Positions 1 to 10,800 of a stretch of 64,000 nt of DNA are shown one piece after another. Position 1 is the first letter of the stretch. Every line of letters starts with the position of its first letter. The stretch comes from Sorghum bicolor. Lineage: Eukaryota; Streptophyta; Magnoliopsida; Poales; Poaceae. Under the pieces are notes generated by a model, which worked only from the letters and a program-made list of their open reading frames with translations, was not told the DNA's origin and did no database searches. The stretch lies in assembly GCF_000003195.3 (NCBI RefSeq), contig NC_012874.2, positions 62,067,768 through 62,131,767 of the forward strand, written 5' to 3'. Made by a program: the position numbers and the translations under genes.

Positions 1-169
1 GAATCGTTGTCCCGGTTGGGAAGCCGGGATTGAAAGGGGTTCCCAACTGGTACAACTGCCCTGTCGTGCACTGGTGGGCTCATTTGGCAACCATTTGTAG
101 GGGTGACTCAATATAGTGGCACCCATACAAAAAATGGTGGCGTTGCTACAAATTGTTTCTGCAGTAGTG
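1..169. mobile_element. CACTA-type terminus fragment (right end)
   Basis: The segment ends in GCAGTAGTG, the reverse complement of a CACTAC-type CACTA terminus. It is preceded by short GGTTGGGAAGCC and GGTTCCCAACTGG blocks of the kind found as subterminal repeats. The left part lies outside the window, so neither a mate terminus nor a target duplication can be tested. Confidence 0.35.
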
Positions 170-300
170 TACGTTCCACCAAAGTTTTCCTTTTTGGAGG
201 TGCCAAGAGTGTTGTTTTGTTTGTAGGTGATTCCCAGGTTTCACCATTACTAAGAGTGGAATGGCCAAGGGAGGAAGTGTCATGGACGATACGGTGTAGC

Positions 301-1159
301 CTGCTAGTGGAACGACAAGGGGATAATGATCTTTACTAAGTAGAACCATATCAAGGACGATATTTACTGAGTAGGACCATATATGATGGTGATATTTACT
401 AAGTCAAAGTAGCAATGGCGTATGGTCACAAACACCTCTATCCAGAGCGTGTACACAGTCGCCATAGGATATTTAAATTCCCACTTTGTCAACGGCCTCA
501 TGAGGTTGTTTCCTAATTAACAGTGGACAAAACGCTTACATTGTTTTCAACAAGAAGAGCCAAGCTACTATACAAATATTAGTGTGCATATGACATGATC
601 GATGATGTTTACTAAGTTAAAATGAACATATATCATGCATTGTTATTGTCGACAACTATCGTTTGTTGCAGCAAAAGGGCACAAAGACGGTGTTTCCTAA
701 TTAACCGTGGACAAAACACTTATATTGTTTTCACCGACAAGAGCTAAGCTGCAGTACAAATGTCACTGTGTATATATACACATTTACATAGCTAGAGCAC
801 ATATCATCGCCATAGGCTACTGCGTTCTTCTTCTTTTCTTCTGCAGAGGTAGTCATGTATTTATTTGTTAGTTATTGCTTTCAAAAATTTACATTTTAAC
901 ATTTTAATAGGTTGTCTACTGCTCGGTTGGTATCTAGTGCATTCAATTAAGATCGATATCTGGCTAGTATGAAACTATGATAGCATTAGTTCCAAACAAC
1001 ATGTTATGTTGCTATTAATTATGATAATGTTGCAACATTATTGATTCTTATTGGTTTTATAACAGTTTCATAATAGAGAGAAAAGCTAAGGATAGTACGT
1101 GATCATGGCTGCCCCTGCTCCTGGTCCCTCTGGCTCGAGGACAAGGTGGCCCGAAATGG
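301..1159 (+). repeat. Direct repeat copy A with promoter-like segment
   Basis: This stretch matches 3806-4645 almost base for base, with small indels. It contains a TATA-like TGTATATATACAC near 768-780, followed by a pyrimidine-rich stretch and a possible splice donor near 846. The repeat runs into the start codon at 1105, so it looks like the upstream part of a gene or gene fragment that was duplicated. Which element carried it is not clear. Confidence 0.75.
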
Positions 1160-1365
1160 CAACTTGGTCCGTTCCACATGCAATTATGATGATCATGAAT
1201 CAGCGGACAGATATAACAGGGTCTTTCCTCATATTTGGCGATGACCCAGAGCCACCTGCAGGTGAGGGAGGCGCTGTACGCCTTCTTGTCAACTGCTACT
1301 TGGATAAAACTTTAAAGGTCAATATCGTTGCTAGCCCGCCAGCACCGCCTCCGCGTATTGGCTAG
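1105..1365 (+). CDS. Hypothetical protein, possible exon or gene fragment
   Basis: An open frame starts at the ATG in GATCATGGCTGCC, a reasonable plant start context, and runs to a TAG at 1363-1365 (86 residues). The product begins with an Ala/Pro/Gly/Ser-rich stretch and ends with a proline-rich tail. I recognise no family. About 0.3 kb upstream are a TATA-like box and a possible donor site (GAG|GTAGTC near 846), so this could be the first coding exon of a spliced gene. The second repeat copy keeps only about the first 15 codons before a deletion junction. It may equally be transposon debris. Confidence 0.3.
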   Translation: MAAPAPGPSGSRTRWPEMATWSVPHAIMMIMNQRTDITGSFLIFGDDPEPPAGEGGAVRLLVNCYLDKTLKVNIVASPPAPPPRIG

Positions 1366-2761
1366 GTAGCCTAGCAAAGCGTACCTCAATACTTTTTTTA
1401 TGCCTTGATATATGATAGGAAAATATCAATTGAATAATACGACCGAGTGTGACATCTGAAATTGCTTTGATTTCATATATGTATGTGTCTATGATGAATC
1501 CATTCAGTAGTGTCCTAGTCAATATATGTAATAATAAACAATGAGATGTCTTGTGTTGATGAGTAATGTATGTCTTGTGAAGTATCAGTCCTTTTTAGGC
1601 ACACTTATGTCCCGAGAAATTGGGATGTAATATTTGAAAAACTTGTGGATTATTCCTAACATTAATTAGCATCAAGCATTCCCGTCATGGATTAATCTCG
1701 CAATAGCTTTTGGTCCAATATAATTCTCCCTGTGATGGATATAAATTCTAAGATCTAAGTAATAAAAAAGTGAATGAGGTGCATATAATATATACGAGGC
1801 ACTAGTTCTAACCATTACACTTATCGGTGTCACTGCTTGTTTCCTACGTACATGGCCTCTACTTCAAATAAGGTGCATTAGGCACACATATATACTAGAC
1901 ATCTCCAACAACTACAAGCCACTCATAAGATTTATTTCTCTTAAAAGCCTAGTACACAGATTACAATGATAAGTTTCCAAATAATTGAATAGTAATGGCG
2001 TATCTTAGAAATACAAAATTGCAATGGCATGGATCCAATCCTGTGAGTAATACGACTTGAAAAGCAAAGAGTGAACGCCTCCCCAGTAGTATCCATGTGT
2101 TAGTTTGTGTGTGTGTGTGTGTGTGTGTCTTGAAATAAGGGCTTGATAAACTTTTTGTCGTATTGCTAAGCAAAGATATTTGTTCAAAGATATAATTAAG
2201 TTTAAGTTTTATAATATCAAAACGTTAGTATAGTTTAATATTAAATTTAATTAATTCTTATGAAGGCACATAAAAATCTGTAACTGAAGTTAGTGTGGAA
2301 CTAGTTATGATATCAATGGCTACTATGTGCGATGATTACGAACAGAAGCTGCTCCCGATTTTCCACATCGGTTCATCCTCATGCACACTTGCAGGTGGCA
2401 CATTTACTTAGAAATAACAAACAACTCAAGATATCATTTCATGATTTGATGACTATCGACTAAATTAGGTTATAATAATATGAGTTTTGTTTTTAATACA
2501 TTAATTATCTGTCAAAGGCATGAAGTTCAAAGCCTATAAGGAAAGGTGAACATGTGAATGTGATAAATAAGGAAAGGTATAAGTGACGAAACTAGAAAAA
2601 AAAGAATCAGAAAAAGGATTTTTATTTGTATTATTACATGGTTCTTTAGTTAGTTGAATGTGTACACGTAATAAATAAGGAAACGAAACTTGAAAACAAA
2701 ATCATGAAAAAAAATTCTGTTGCCGACAAGGAGTCGGCTCTCACGTTTCCTATCCTCTTCA
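1366..2761. other. AT-rich stretch without recognisable gene
   Basis: I see no coding signal here. There is a short (GT)n run at about 2107-2128, and the block at 1880-1902 reappears at the deletion junction of the second repeat copy near 4651-4673. Confidence 0.5.
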
Positions 2762-3075
2762 GTGGTACAAAAAAAGCTCTATGCTGGCGGTGCAGCATAA
2801 TTTTTATAGGCGGCTTCAATTAAAGAATGTATGTGAAAGAAATTGGCTTGCCCGACTAAAAAACCGCCTATGAAAATCAATTTTCACGCATTTCCACTGG
2901 CGGTTTCTTAAGAAATCCGCCAGTGAAAATTGATTTCGTAGGCGGCTTTCCTAACAAAACTGTCTGTACAAATCATGTATTTCTAAATGCGTTTTTCCTA
3001 ATGAACCGCCACTAAAAATCATATTTCTACAGGCGATTTATTAAGAAAACCGCTTATAGAAATAATTTGAAATTT
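2762..3075. repeat. GGCGG-type subterminal repeats, CACTA-like
   Basis: Short blocks of the type AGGCGGTTTnnTTAAnAAA and their reverse complements (CCGCCAnTGAAAAT) recur in both orientations, for example at 2867-2880, 2897-2935 and 3003-3050. Such arrays of inverted short repeats are typical of the region just inside CACTA ends. A related cluster lies at 4741-4850. No clean CACTA terminus is visible on either side. Confidence 0.45.
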
Positions 3076-3400
3076 AATTTTTTTTGAGTTTTTCAGATGA
3101 CCTTGTTTGAAAAAACCACCAAAATTAATGTTGTAGATCTCGAAAAGTTATTAAACTTTGTAGTTGATAATATTTTTCATTTGTTCAAAAACTACATTTG
3201 AATTTTTTAAATTTGAAAATTCAAATTTTGTAAGTAACCTCCGATGAAGAAATTACCAATATAAAAGTTGTAGATCTTGAAAAGTTGTGAAACTTTGTAC
3301 TTGACAACTTTTCCATTTGAATCTATTTAGGGCGTTAAACAATCAATGTATGCTCGGTTTAGGATAATATGTGGAGAAGTAAACTCTAATATAGACACAA
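3076..3400. repeat. AT-rich internal repeat, two imperfect ~60-bp units
   Basis: The units at about 3120-3182 and 3252-3318 both contain GTTGTAGATCT-GAAAAGTT followed by AAACTTTGTA. Related words appear again near 3760-3800. This is consistent with non-coding interior sequence of a DNA transposon. No gene is seen. Confidence 0.45.
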
Positions 3401-3475
3401 CTGAGTGACGGGTAGAGTGGTAGAGGAGGCTACGCGCGAGAGAGGTCACGGGTTCGAATCCCACTAGCCGTGTAG
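3401..3475 (+). repeat. tRNA-like A/B-box segment, possible SINE remnant
   Basis: A perfect pol III B-box-like word, GGTTCGAATCC, lies at 3451-3461. A looser A-box-like word, GGTAGAGTGG, lies at 3411-3420, giving spacing of the tRNA or SINE kind. The segment does not fold convincingly into a complete tRNA, and no A-rich tail or target duplication was found. Confidence 0.35.
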
Positions 3476-3805
3476 CGCGCGATTTTCTACGAAAAGATGC
3501 ACGACTTGCGAGGACAATCACGTTAGCTTCCAATCCTCATCATGTCTATTTTGTATCTAGATCATGTTTATTTTGGACCTGGATGAAACCACCTAGATAT
3601 ATTAGGAGGCTAAATGTGCGATTTCATGATTTGAGGACCCAGACAAAATCTGTCTAATACTTTAAGGACTGACCGTGTAATTTACTTTTTTAAAATTAGA
3701 TTTCAAACAATTTAAAGAAGTAAGTGATTTTAAATGAATAAATTGTAAACAGCAAAGTTATTTAGCTTTTCAAGATCTGCAACTGTAATTTTTGTTTTTC
3801 AAGAT
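3476..3805. other. Intergenic repeat debris
   Basis: No coding signal is visible. The word AAAAGATG-GCGACTT after the tRNA-like segment (about 3492-3510) recurs near 4685-4700, so this is probably part of the same transposon-derived mosaic. Confidence 0.4.
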
Positions 3806-4673
3806 CTGCTAGTGGAACTACAAGGGGATGATGATCTTTACTAAGTAGAACCATATAAAGAACGATGTTTACTGAGTAGGACCATATATGGTGGTGATAT
3901 TTACTAAGTCAAAGTAGCAATGGCATATGGTCACAAACACCTCTATCCAGAGCGTGTACAGTCGCCATAGGATATTTAAAGTCCCACTTGGTCAACGGCC
4001 TCATGAGGTTGTTTCCTAATTAACAGTGGACAAAACGCTTACATTGTTTTCAACAAGAAGAGCCACGCTACTATACAAATATTAGTGTGCATATGACATG
4101 ATCGACGATGTTTACTAAGTTAAAGTGAACATATATCATGCATTGTTATTGTCGACAACTATCGTTTGCTGCAGCAAAAGGGCACAATGACGGTGTTTCC
4201 TAATTAACCGTGGACAAAACACTTATATTGTTTTCACTGACAAGAGCTAAGCTGCAATACAAATGTCACTGTGTATATATACACATTTACATAGAGCACA
4301 TATCATCGCCATAGGCTACTGCATTCTTCTTCTTTTCTTCTGCAGAGGTAGTCATGTATTTATTTATTAGTTGTTGCTTTAAAAAATTTAACATTTTAAT
4401 AGGTTGTCTACTGCTCGGTTGGTATCTAGTGCATTCAATTAAGATATCTGGCTAGTATGAAACTATGATAGCATTAGTTCGAAACAACATGTTATGTTTC
4501 TATGAAATATGATAGTGTTGTGACATTATAGATTCTTATTGGTTTTATAACAGTTTCATAATAGAGAAAAGCTAAGGATAGTACATGATCATGGCTGCCC
4601 CTGCTCCGGGTCCCTCTGGTTCGAGGACAAGGTGGCCCGAAATGGAAATTGGGCACACATATATACTAGACAT
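3806..4673 (+). repeat. Direct repeat copy B with internal deletion
   Basis: 3806-4645 repeats 301-1159. The match then jumps to sequence equal to 1880-1902 (GGCACACATATATACTAGAC), so about 720 bp present in copy A is missing here. The TATA-like box is retained, but the open frame is lost after about 15 codons. Confidence 0.7.
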
Positions 4674-4740
4674 AAATTTTACGCGAAAAGATGTGCGACT
4701 TTGCCTAAGAAAATCTTTTTTCCCTTTTTGAAAAGCTGGC

Positions 4741-4880
4741 TTTTCTACTTGCGGTTGTCTTAACAAACCAACCGCAATTTGTACTGACCTCTAGCGCCGG
4801 TGGTTACGAAAAACACATATAGAAATGTGTTTACAACCGTCACTATTGAGGTTCTTTCTACTATTGGTAATTATATTCTT
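4741..4880. repeat. Second GCGGTT-type subterminal cluster
   Basis: The words GCGGTTGTCTTAACAAACC and CCGGTGGTTA are spaced like those at 2762-3075. This may be the opposite end of the same degenerate CACTA-like element. No terminus is preserved. Confidence 0.3.
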
Positions 4881-4900
4881 TTAATAAGGTAACGGTATTC

Positions 4901-5041
4901 TTGATTTTTCAACTATGGGAAAAGAAGGAGATGCAACGATCCCTAATTGATCCGATGTTGATAGAGATTAATGAGCTTAAGCTTGCGTCTAGTGAGTTTG
5001 TGATTAAATTTTATAGTCGGTCATGTAATAAGGTTGCTCAT
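4901..5041 (+). pseudogene. LINE RNase H-like C-terminus, split by a copia insertion
   Basis: The 47 codons end in a motif of the form SRSCNKVAH, which matches the end of the plant RNase H-like domain (RVT_3) attached to LINE reverse transcriptases. That motif is normally followed by a few residues such as xLA. The frame is interrupted exactly at the copia target site. After the second CTCAT copy (13562-13566) it continues in the same frame for four codons and stops with TAA at 13579-13581. The upstream reverse transcriptase is absent. This is a LINE 3' fragment that predates the copia insertion. Confidence 0.6.
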
Positions 5042-5292
5042 TGTTGTGAATCAAAGTCCAAAAGCAATGTGTACAAGAGACTTTGAGTGGTGACCAATTA
5101 AATGATGAGGAGGAAAAAGTATTAGCTTTCACACTAGCAAAGTTCAGCTTCCTCTCCTATAAATAGGAGGCCCCTTTCACCATTGTAACATGAGAAACAA
5201 GAACTGAAAGAAAGTGAATACATAGCTCCCTGTGTGTTTATTCCTGTGTTGTGAGTATGATTGTGAGCAATCCAGTGATTCGATTTCTAACC
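5042..5292 (+). repeat. 5' LTR of the copia element
   Basis: It starts TGTTGTGAATC and ends ...TTTCTAAC at about 5291. A TATA-box-like TATAAATA lies near 5158-5165. It is about 18 bp shorter than the 3' LTR because a TCTTCCTCCATCTCTCCC segment is missing between two CTCCCT words, which looks like a slippage deletion. The sequence just inside (TTATCACCAC) is the expected place for a primer-binding site, but I could not assign the tRNA. Confidence 0.9.
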
Positions 5293-6640
5293 CGTTATCA
5301 CCACAAGTTCTACCGAGCTAAAGGTAAGAAGGTGAGAAATCGTTTCATTTGATGCTCAATCTTCTTGTTCATAAACAAGAACACACATGAGAGCACCAGC
5401 ACGAATATCTTGCCGCCATCCTGAAGATGTGCGTGCAAATCAAACCTCTGCTGCCCAGAAGGTGAGCAAATCTGAACGAACTACCTTTGCCGTCATCCCG
5501 AAGATGCGGTGCGAACGAAACCGCTGCCGTCCCGAAGACGTGCATGCGATATTCACCGGCCCGGCAGACCCACGCAAATCCTGCCCCCCACAGGAACGTG
5601 AACATCGCGGTTGCTGTTGACCGAGGCCGCGCGCCCGACCACAGTCGAGGCCACCCGACGCAGAGAAGCCACGCGCCCCCGGTCGGTCCGTCCAGCCGAA
5701 GCCACGACTCGCGCGCACCTCGCCGTCCGAACGCGAGTCGCCGGGGCCGCGCCGGCAGCCTGGCCGCGAGCCGCCGGGACCGTGCGAGCCGCCTGGCCTT
5801 GAGCCGCCGAGGCAGCGCCGGCCGCCGCGCGCCGTCCAGGGCCGGCCACCACGCACCATCCTAGCCGACCGGCCGCCGTGCCCCTGCCATGCGCCGCTGA
5901 GGGCCTCGGGCCGCGCCAAACAGGCCGACCGCTGCGCGGGCCACGCAGGCCGCGGGCGCCGCCGCCGCGAGCCAAGGCCGGCCGCCGGCAGGCTGCGCGC
6001 GCCGCCGCCGCCGCACGCCAAGGCTGGCCGCGGGCAGGCCGCGCACGCCGTGAACGCCGCCGCGAGCCAAAGCCGGCCACCGGCAGGCTGCGGGCGCCGC
6101 CGCCAGACCGGGCCGGGCTCTGGCCGCGCCGCCTGCCGCAAGCGCCGCCGCGCACCCAGGCCGGACGGGGGCGGACCGCAAGCCGCGCGCCAGGCCAGGC
6201 CACTGGCCGGCTGCCAGGCCCCCATGGCCATCTCCTCCATTTTTCCTGTCTTCCTGAAGAAGAAGAGGATAACGAAGAAAGAGAAAGAGGAGAAAGGAAA
6301 TGGATAGGGTTAGGGTTTATCCTTCCCATTTATATGTCTTTTGGGCGAATCTGAGCCGTCTATCACGATGGACGGCCACGGTTGATTGGACCGATCTGTT
6401 TAGCCCATAAAGAATGAATTTGGCCCAACAGCCCATTTAAGATGGACAGCGCAGATTATTATTTGCGCAAAATAGTGGCCCGAAGCTCACTATAATATAA
6501 AATACACGGCCCGAAGTCCGTGAATTATGTGCGGCCCGAAGTCCGCCATACTTATTTATTATTATTATTATTATTGCCATCATTTATTTTCTGCAATTTT
6601 TTATTGAATTTAATTCCGTATATTTACTTTATTGCAATCC
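5293..6640 (+). other. GC-rich untranslated leader of the copia element
   Basis: 5600-6230 is extremely GC-rich (CGCCGCC and GCCGGCC words) and then gives way to AT-rich sequence. Long open frames exist here on both strands, but they have only biased Ala/Arg/Pro/Gly composition and no domain, so I treat them as by-products of the composition. Three CCTGAAG-type hairpins lie at 5417-5429, 5494-5506 and 5528-5540. Confidence 0.55.
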
Positions 6641-6649
6641 TAGTTGGGA

Positions 6650-7800
6650 ATTAATCCAGAAGATTACATGCGGGAAATAAAAGGTGTAGTCCTGAAGATT
6701 ACACCGAATTGTAATCCTGAAGATTACAATAAGAGATATTTTTATTTTGATCTATGTGCACTAGACCACTTATCTAGACGGCCTGAAGCCGCTAGACAAA
6801 GGCCTGAAGCCTTGTGTCCACGAACTTTTGGTCCATATACAGAGGCTAAAAAGCAACACACATATGATCCGAAGCCCGCAAACAATAAAAGGTGAACCTG
6901 CAGTTCACCATGTCATACCGCTACGTGGCCTGAAGCCCGTAAAATCGTTAAGGCCTGAAGTCCTTACATGATATGACTGTTTATTTTATTGCAAATTTTA
7001 TATTACTGCAAGTCATATTTATTTACTGCAATTTACTTTCTTACGGTCATTTAATTTTCGCATACCTATGCAAGTATTTATTAGAACCGCATATGATCCT
7101 AAAGATTATATGCATGAGATATTTGGGGAAATATAGTCCTGCAGACTATATGAGAATGTGTGATCCTGAAGATTACACATGGTCGTAATCCTGAAGATTA
7201 CGCGTAACCGACATTCACTAGTCATTGGTCGGACATTGCGAAAATAGGATTCGCTAAGCTAGCTGTGAATGACGGCAGCTACCTCACTTGGGGATTGACG
7301 TTGAGATAAAAACTCGACGGCTGGTGCCTCGATTACACCATTGTTCAGCTTGAAGCTGGCAATGATGAGCACACAATACTTGATAAAGCAGAGGCATTGC
7401 ACTCTTTGCAATACCAATTACACTCAGACCTGAAGTCTGAATATATAAATAAGGACGATCTAATAGTTTTATAGCAGTCCCTGAAGGACCGCTTTAAACC
7501 AACAAAAGTCAATATGACTGGGTCGTCTTACATTTTAGATATTGTACGTATGTAACAGCGTACGACTCTGCTTTATACAAGATCGTGTCTAGACCGCGTC
7601 TATGTGGCCAGAAGTTCATTAACGTAGATATGATCGGGGAAACTCTTTTATACCTTCCATCCCGACAACATAGTACTATATCAACAATATATTAGTACCT
7701 GAAGTACTATGGGCTGATAACGGTACTATTGATTGCAAAAGCAACAGAATGAGGTTCTCAAGAACGATCATTCTGCACGGCAACTGTGCCCGAAGCACAT
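6650..7800 (+). repeat. Cluster of small hairpins with a CCTGAAG-type loop
   Basis: At least 15 short inverted repeats lie here, each with a different stem closing on the same loop word. Examples are 6708-6730 (arms ATTGTAAT and ATTACAAT), 7131-7151 (arms ATATAGT and ACTATAT, loop CCTGCAG), 7184-7202 (CGTAAT and ATTACG) and 7693-7709 (TAGTA and TACTA). The arms are perfect or contain a G-T pair or a one-base bulge. The cluster lies between the GC-rich leader and the recognisable gag zinc knuckle. Confidence 0.8.
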
Positions 7801-10800
7801 GTTAGCGTTGCTGGGAATTCTAGCAACCACAAAGAGGGCCGTGAAAAGGGAAAATGGAAGGGATAGGAGGTGTCTGTTGGGTATTCTTAACATCATTACC
7901 AAAAGTAGACTAAGTTCTCTAAATCTAGTAACGGTGCCAAAAATGCCAAACCTATCTCTTACACCACTTAAGCCAAGTTGTCATCCCCAGCATGATATAA
8001 GAGACGCGGTATTGAAATATGCAATTGCTCTTCTAAATAAATAATAAATGAGATCTACAGGCGCACAGATTAATACCGATGTAGCATTTTAACCGGGAAG
8101 TATTCCAGGTATCGTTATTTATATTTTTACCACTGGGAAGGGATTAACGATCATCACTATTGATTACAGAATAGAATATGAGATTGAGCATCTATCATTG
8201 CATGTATAATTGAGAACATTATATCTAACTCTTCATACAGGGATAAGTGTCACATAAAAGATATATAAAATAATAATAGTGACAAGGATAACTAATCTGA
8301 TCTAGCCAAATAATAAATATGATAAGCACCTCAATTAGATACTCTAGAAAGTCATTAGCATGGTATTAGAACGAACTACAAGAATATTTCCTAAGTTATT
8401 CTCAACTTATAGTCTAGCATTATCATAGTTAGTGCAAGCATACTTAGCAATCATTGCGAGACAAGACTACGCCCATGCATAGTGATATTAGCAAGGAATA
8501 TGAGAAACATAGCAATCACTCCCCTGTAATAATGTTGCTCTGCTAGCCCAATACACGAGAGGGGGACTATATAAGAATCAATGAAGCTGTCACTATCACG
8601 AACCACCCCACGATCTGGCATATTGGGTACAATCGCAGATAAATACGGTATAAGCACCACGCCTACACAATATCTATCATTTACCCATGGATCCGATGGA
8701 TAAACGCTATACGATCCTAAGCATGTATATAGATCCAATCTAACTAAGCCAAGTACATAACTATGATAAACTAAGAACAATATAATCTTGAATATAAACA
8801 AGTAGAGCAAAGTCATAAGCAATATATTGAAGTAGAACAAAGTCATATTCATAATATTGAAGAACAAAGATAATTAGAAAGCAATTAGAAGCACAATTAG
8901 AGAATTACCAAGAATCCTCTTGACAGATCCGGAAACCAATCGAAGATTGACTCCTTCTAGTTCTAATCCTATGTAGCTATGCTAATCTAGATGTCTAATT
9001 GATGTGGTGGCTCTAATCTTGATCAGAGGCTTCTTCTCCCTTGATGGAACAATGAATTAGGGTTGAGAGGCTCTCTCCTCCAGGGGCCAGGGGGTCTGGT
9101 TTTATAGTCCCTTCAAGTGAATATGGGCCCTTGGATCAAACCGACATAGATTGTATGGTTTAGATTCATCCTTTAGGTCGGTGGAGATCACCCGCAAAGC
9201 AGAGTCCTAATTGGACTCAGAGGCAGGGCGGGCGCCCTGTCTCTGGCCCCGTTTCGCCTCCGCTTCGGTCTCGTGGCTTCTGGAGTCTTCTAGATGTAAG
9301 ATAATTGCGCAGCACGTTAATATCTTTACGTAATCCCGACATGTGGGCCTTTCTTCCATATTTCCTGATAACCCCCTGCAGAAATAGACAAACACCAAAA
9401 CTCGTGGAATTCTGTCAGATAAAACCCTAAGTCTAGATGTTGATTTCATTTGGATCCTTTTCTTTATTTATTTGATAATTAAATTTGATACTTAAGGACC
9501 GTCAACAGTGTCATCCTAAGGGGGTAAAAGCGGATTTGAGAAGGTCACAGGTGAAACATCTTAGCAGCAGGATCGCTGTTTTAGATGTGGAGGCATGGAA
9601 CATGGGTTCCACAATTGTCGTGCCCCTAAAACACCTAGTTGATCTCTACCAAAGTTCTTCCAGAAGCAAGAACAAGGAGAGTCAACATAAATCCCACCTC
9701 ACCACTGAGCATGAAGCTCAGAAATGCGGAAGACACATTTTTGTCACCGCAAAGAGAAATGGTGGACATCCAAGTGGATGTGAGTGCGGATAACCTTCTC
9801 CTGTTTTCTTTGATATATCTAGGGACCTGCTAATCCCTGAGATATCATGTTAGTCGCAATGAAATGTCCACATACACCAATTGAGTTTGGCCATTCATGC
9901 TCCCGAAGAGCATTTGTAGCATGTTGAGTGATGACCATGCATGCTCCTGCAGAGCATTTTTAATAAGTTATGAATGTTGGTTTTTGGCCTTTGAACATAT
10001 GCAAAATCTCCAAATTCTCATACCTGGTGGGAGCCCATATGATTGAAGTGGAAACCTGTCCTGCAGACAGTGACACTACCAATATAATGTTAAGGGAAAC
10101 TAGATATTTCCAAGTCAATGAAAATATTATGACCATTGCCAGAAGCAATGCTCATATCATGGGCACCGGAAGTGCCGCACTAGTTCTCCCATAATTATTC
10201 AAAGTATGTGGTGGATGTATTCCCTTCATCGAGCTCGTACTGCATATACGTAATCCCAATAAGAGATATGTTGCGATGAAAGCCATATTATTTTGGAAGA
10301 ATAAAAATATGGCATGACCAATTGGATCATCCTGGGTTGGATATGATCATCAATAATTCTGTTGGCCATAAAGACTTCCCTAATCCTGAAGATTTTATTT
10401 GCACCGCACGTGCAAAGGGAAGGTTAATCACTAGGCCATCCCTCCTGAAGATTAGGGACGAGGCACAAAAATGGCCTAGTTGAATCCTTGATCAAAAGGA
10501 TCAAGTGGATTATGTGAATTGCATGGCTTTTGCTGCAAAATCGGTGGCTGCCAACCAGCAGTTGGAGCCATGCAGCATTGTGTACTACATGATGTATCCA
10601 ACGTAGGTCAACTGCACATCCCCCATATGGCTAGTGTGTGAGAAAGAAAGTATTTCCCATCTGCGTATAAGTTATGCGATATATGTGCCAGTATCGCCAT
10701 ATCAGCAAAAGAAACCCCACGAGAAGTTGGGATGTATGAGCCTATGACTGGGGATCTTCATGAGGCTCGGTACGCTGATTGCATTTCCCAGCATTAGGGG

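Noticed and set aside
3401..3475. Functional tRNA gene
   Set aside because: The B box is good, but no acceptor stem or anticodon arm could be paired along the expected 72-75 nt, so only a tRNA-like or SINE remnant is supported.
5440..6329. Long overlapping frames (up to 266 codons) on the minus strand in GC-rich sequence
   Set aside because: They are made almost only of Ala, Arg, Pro and Gly, overlap one another in different frames, carry no domain, and lie in the GC-rich copia leader, where stop codons are rare by composition.
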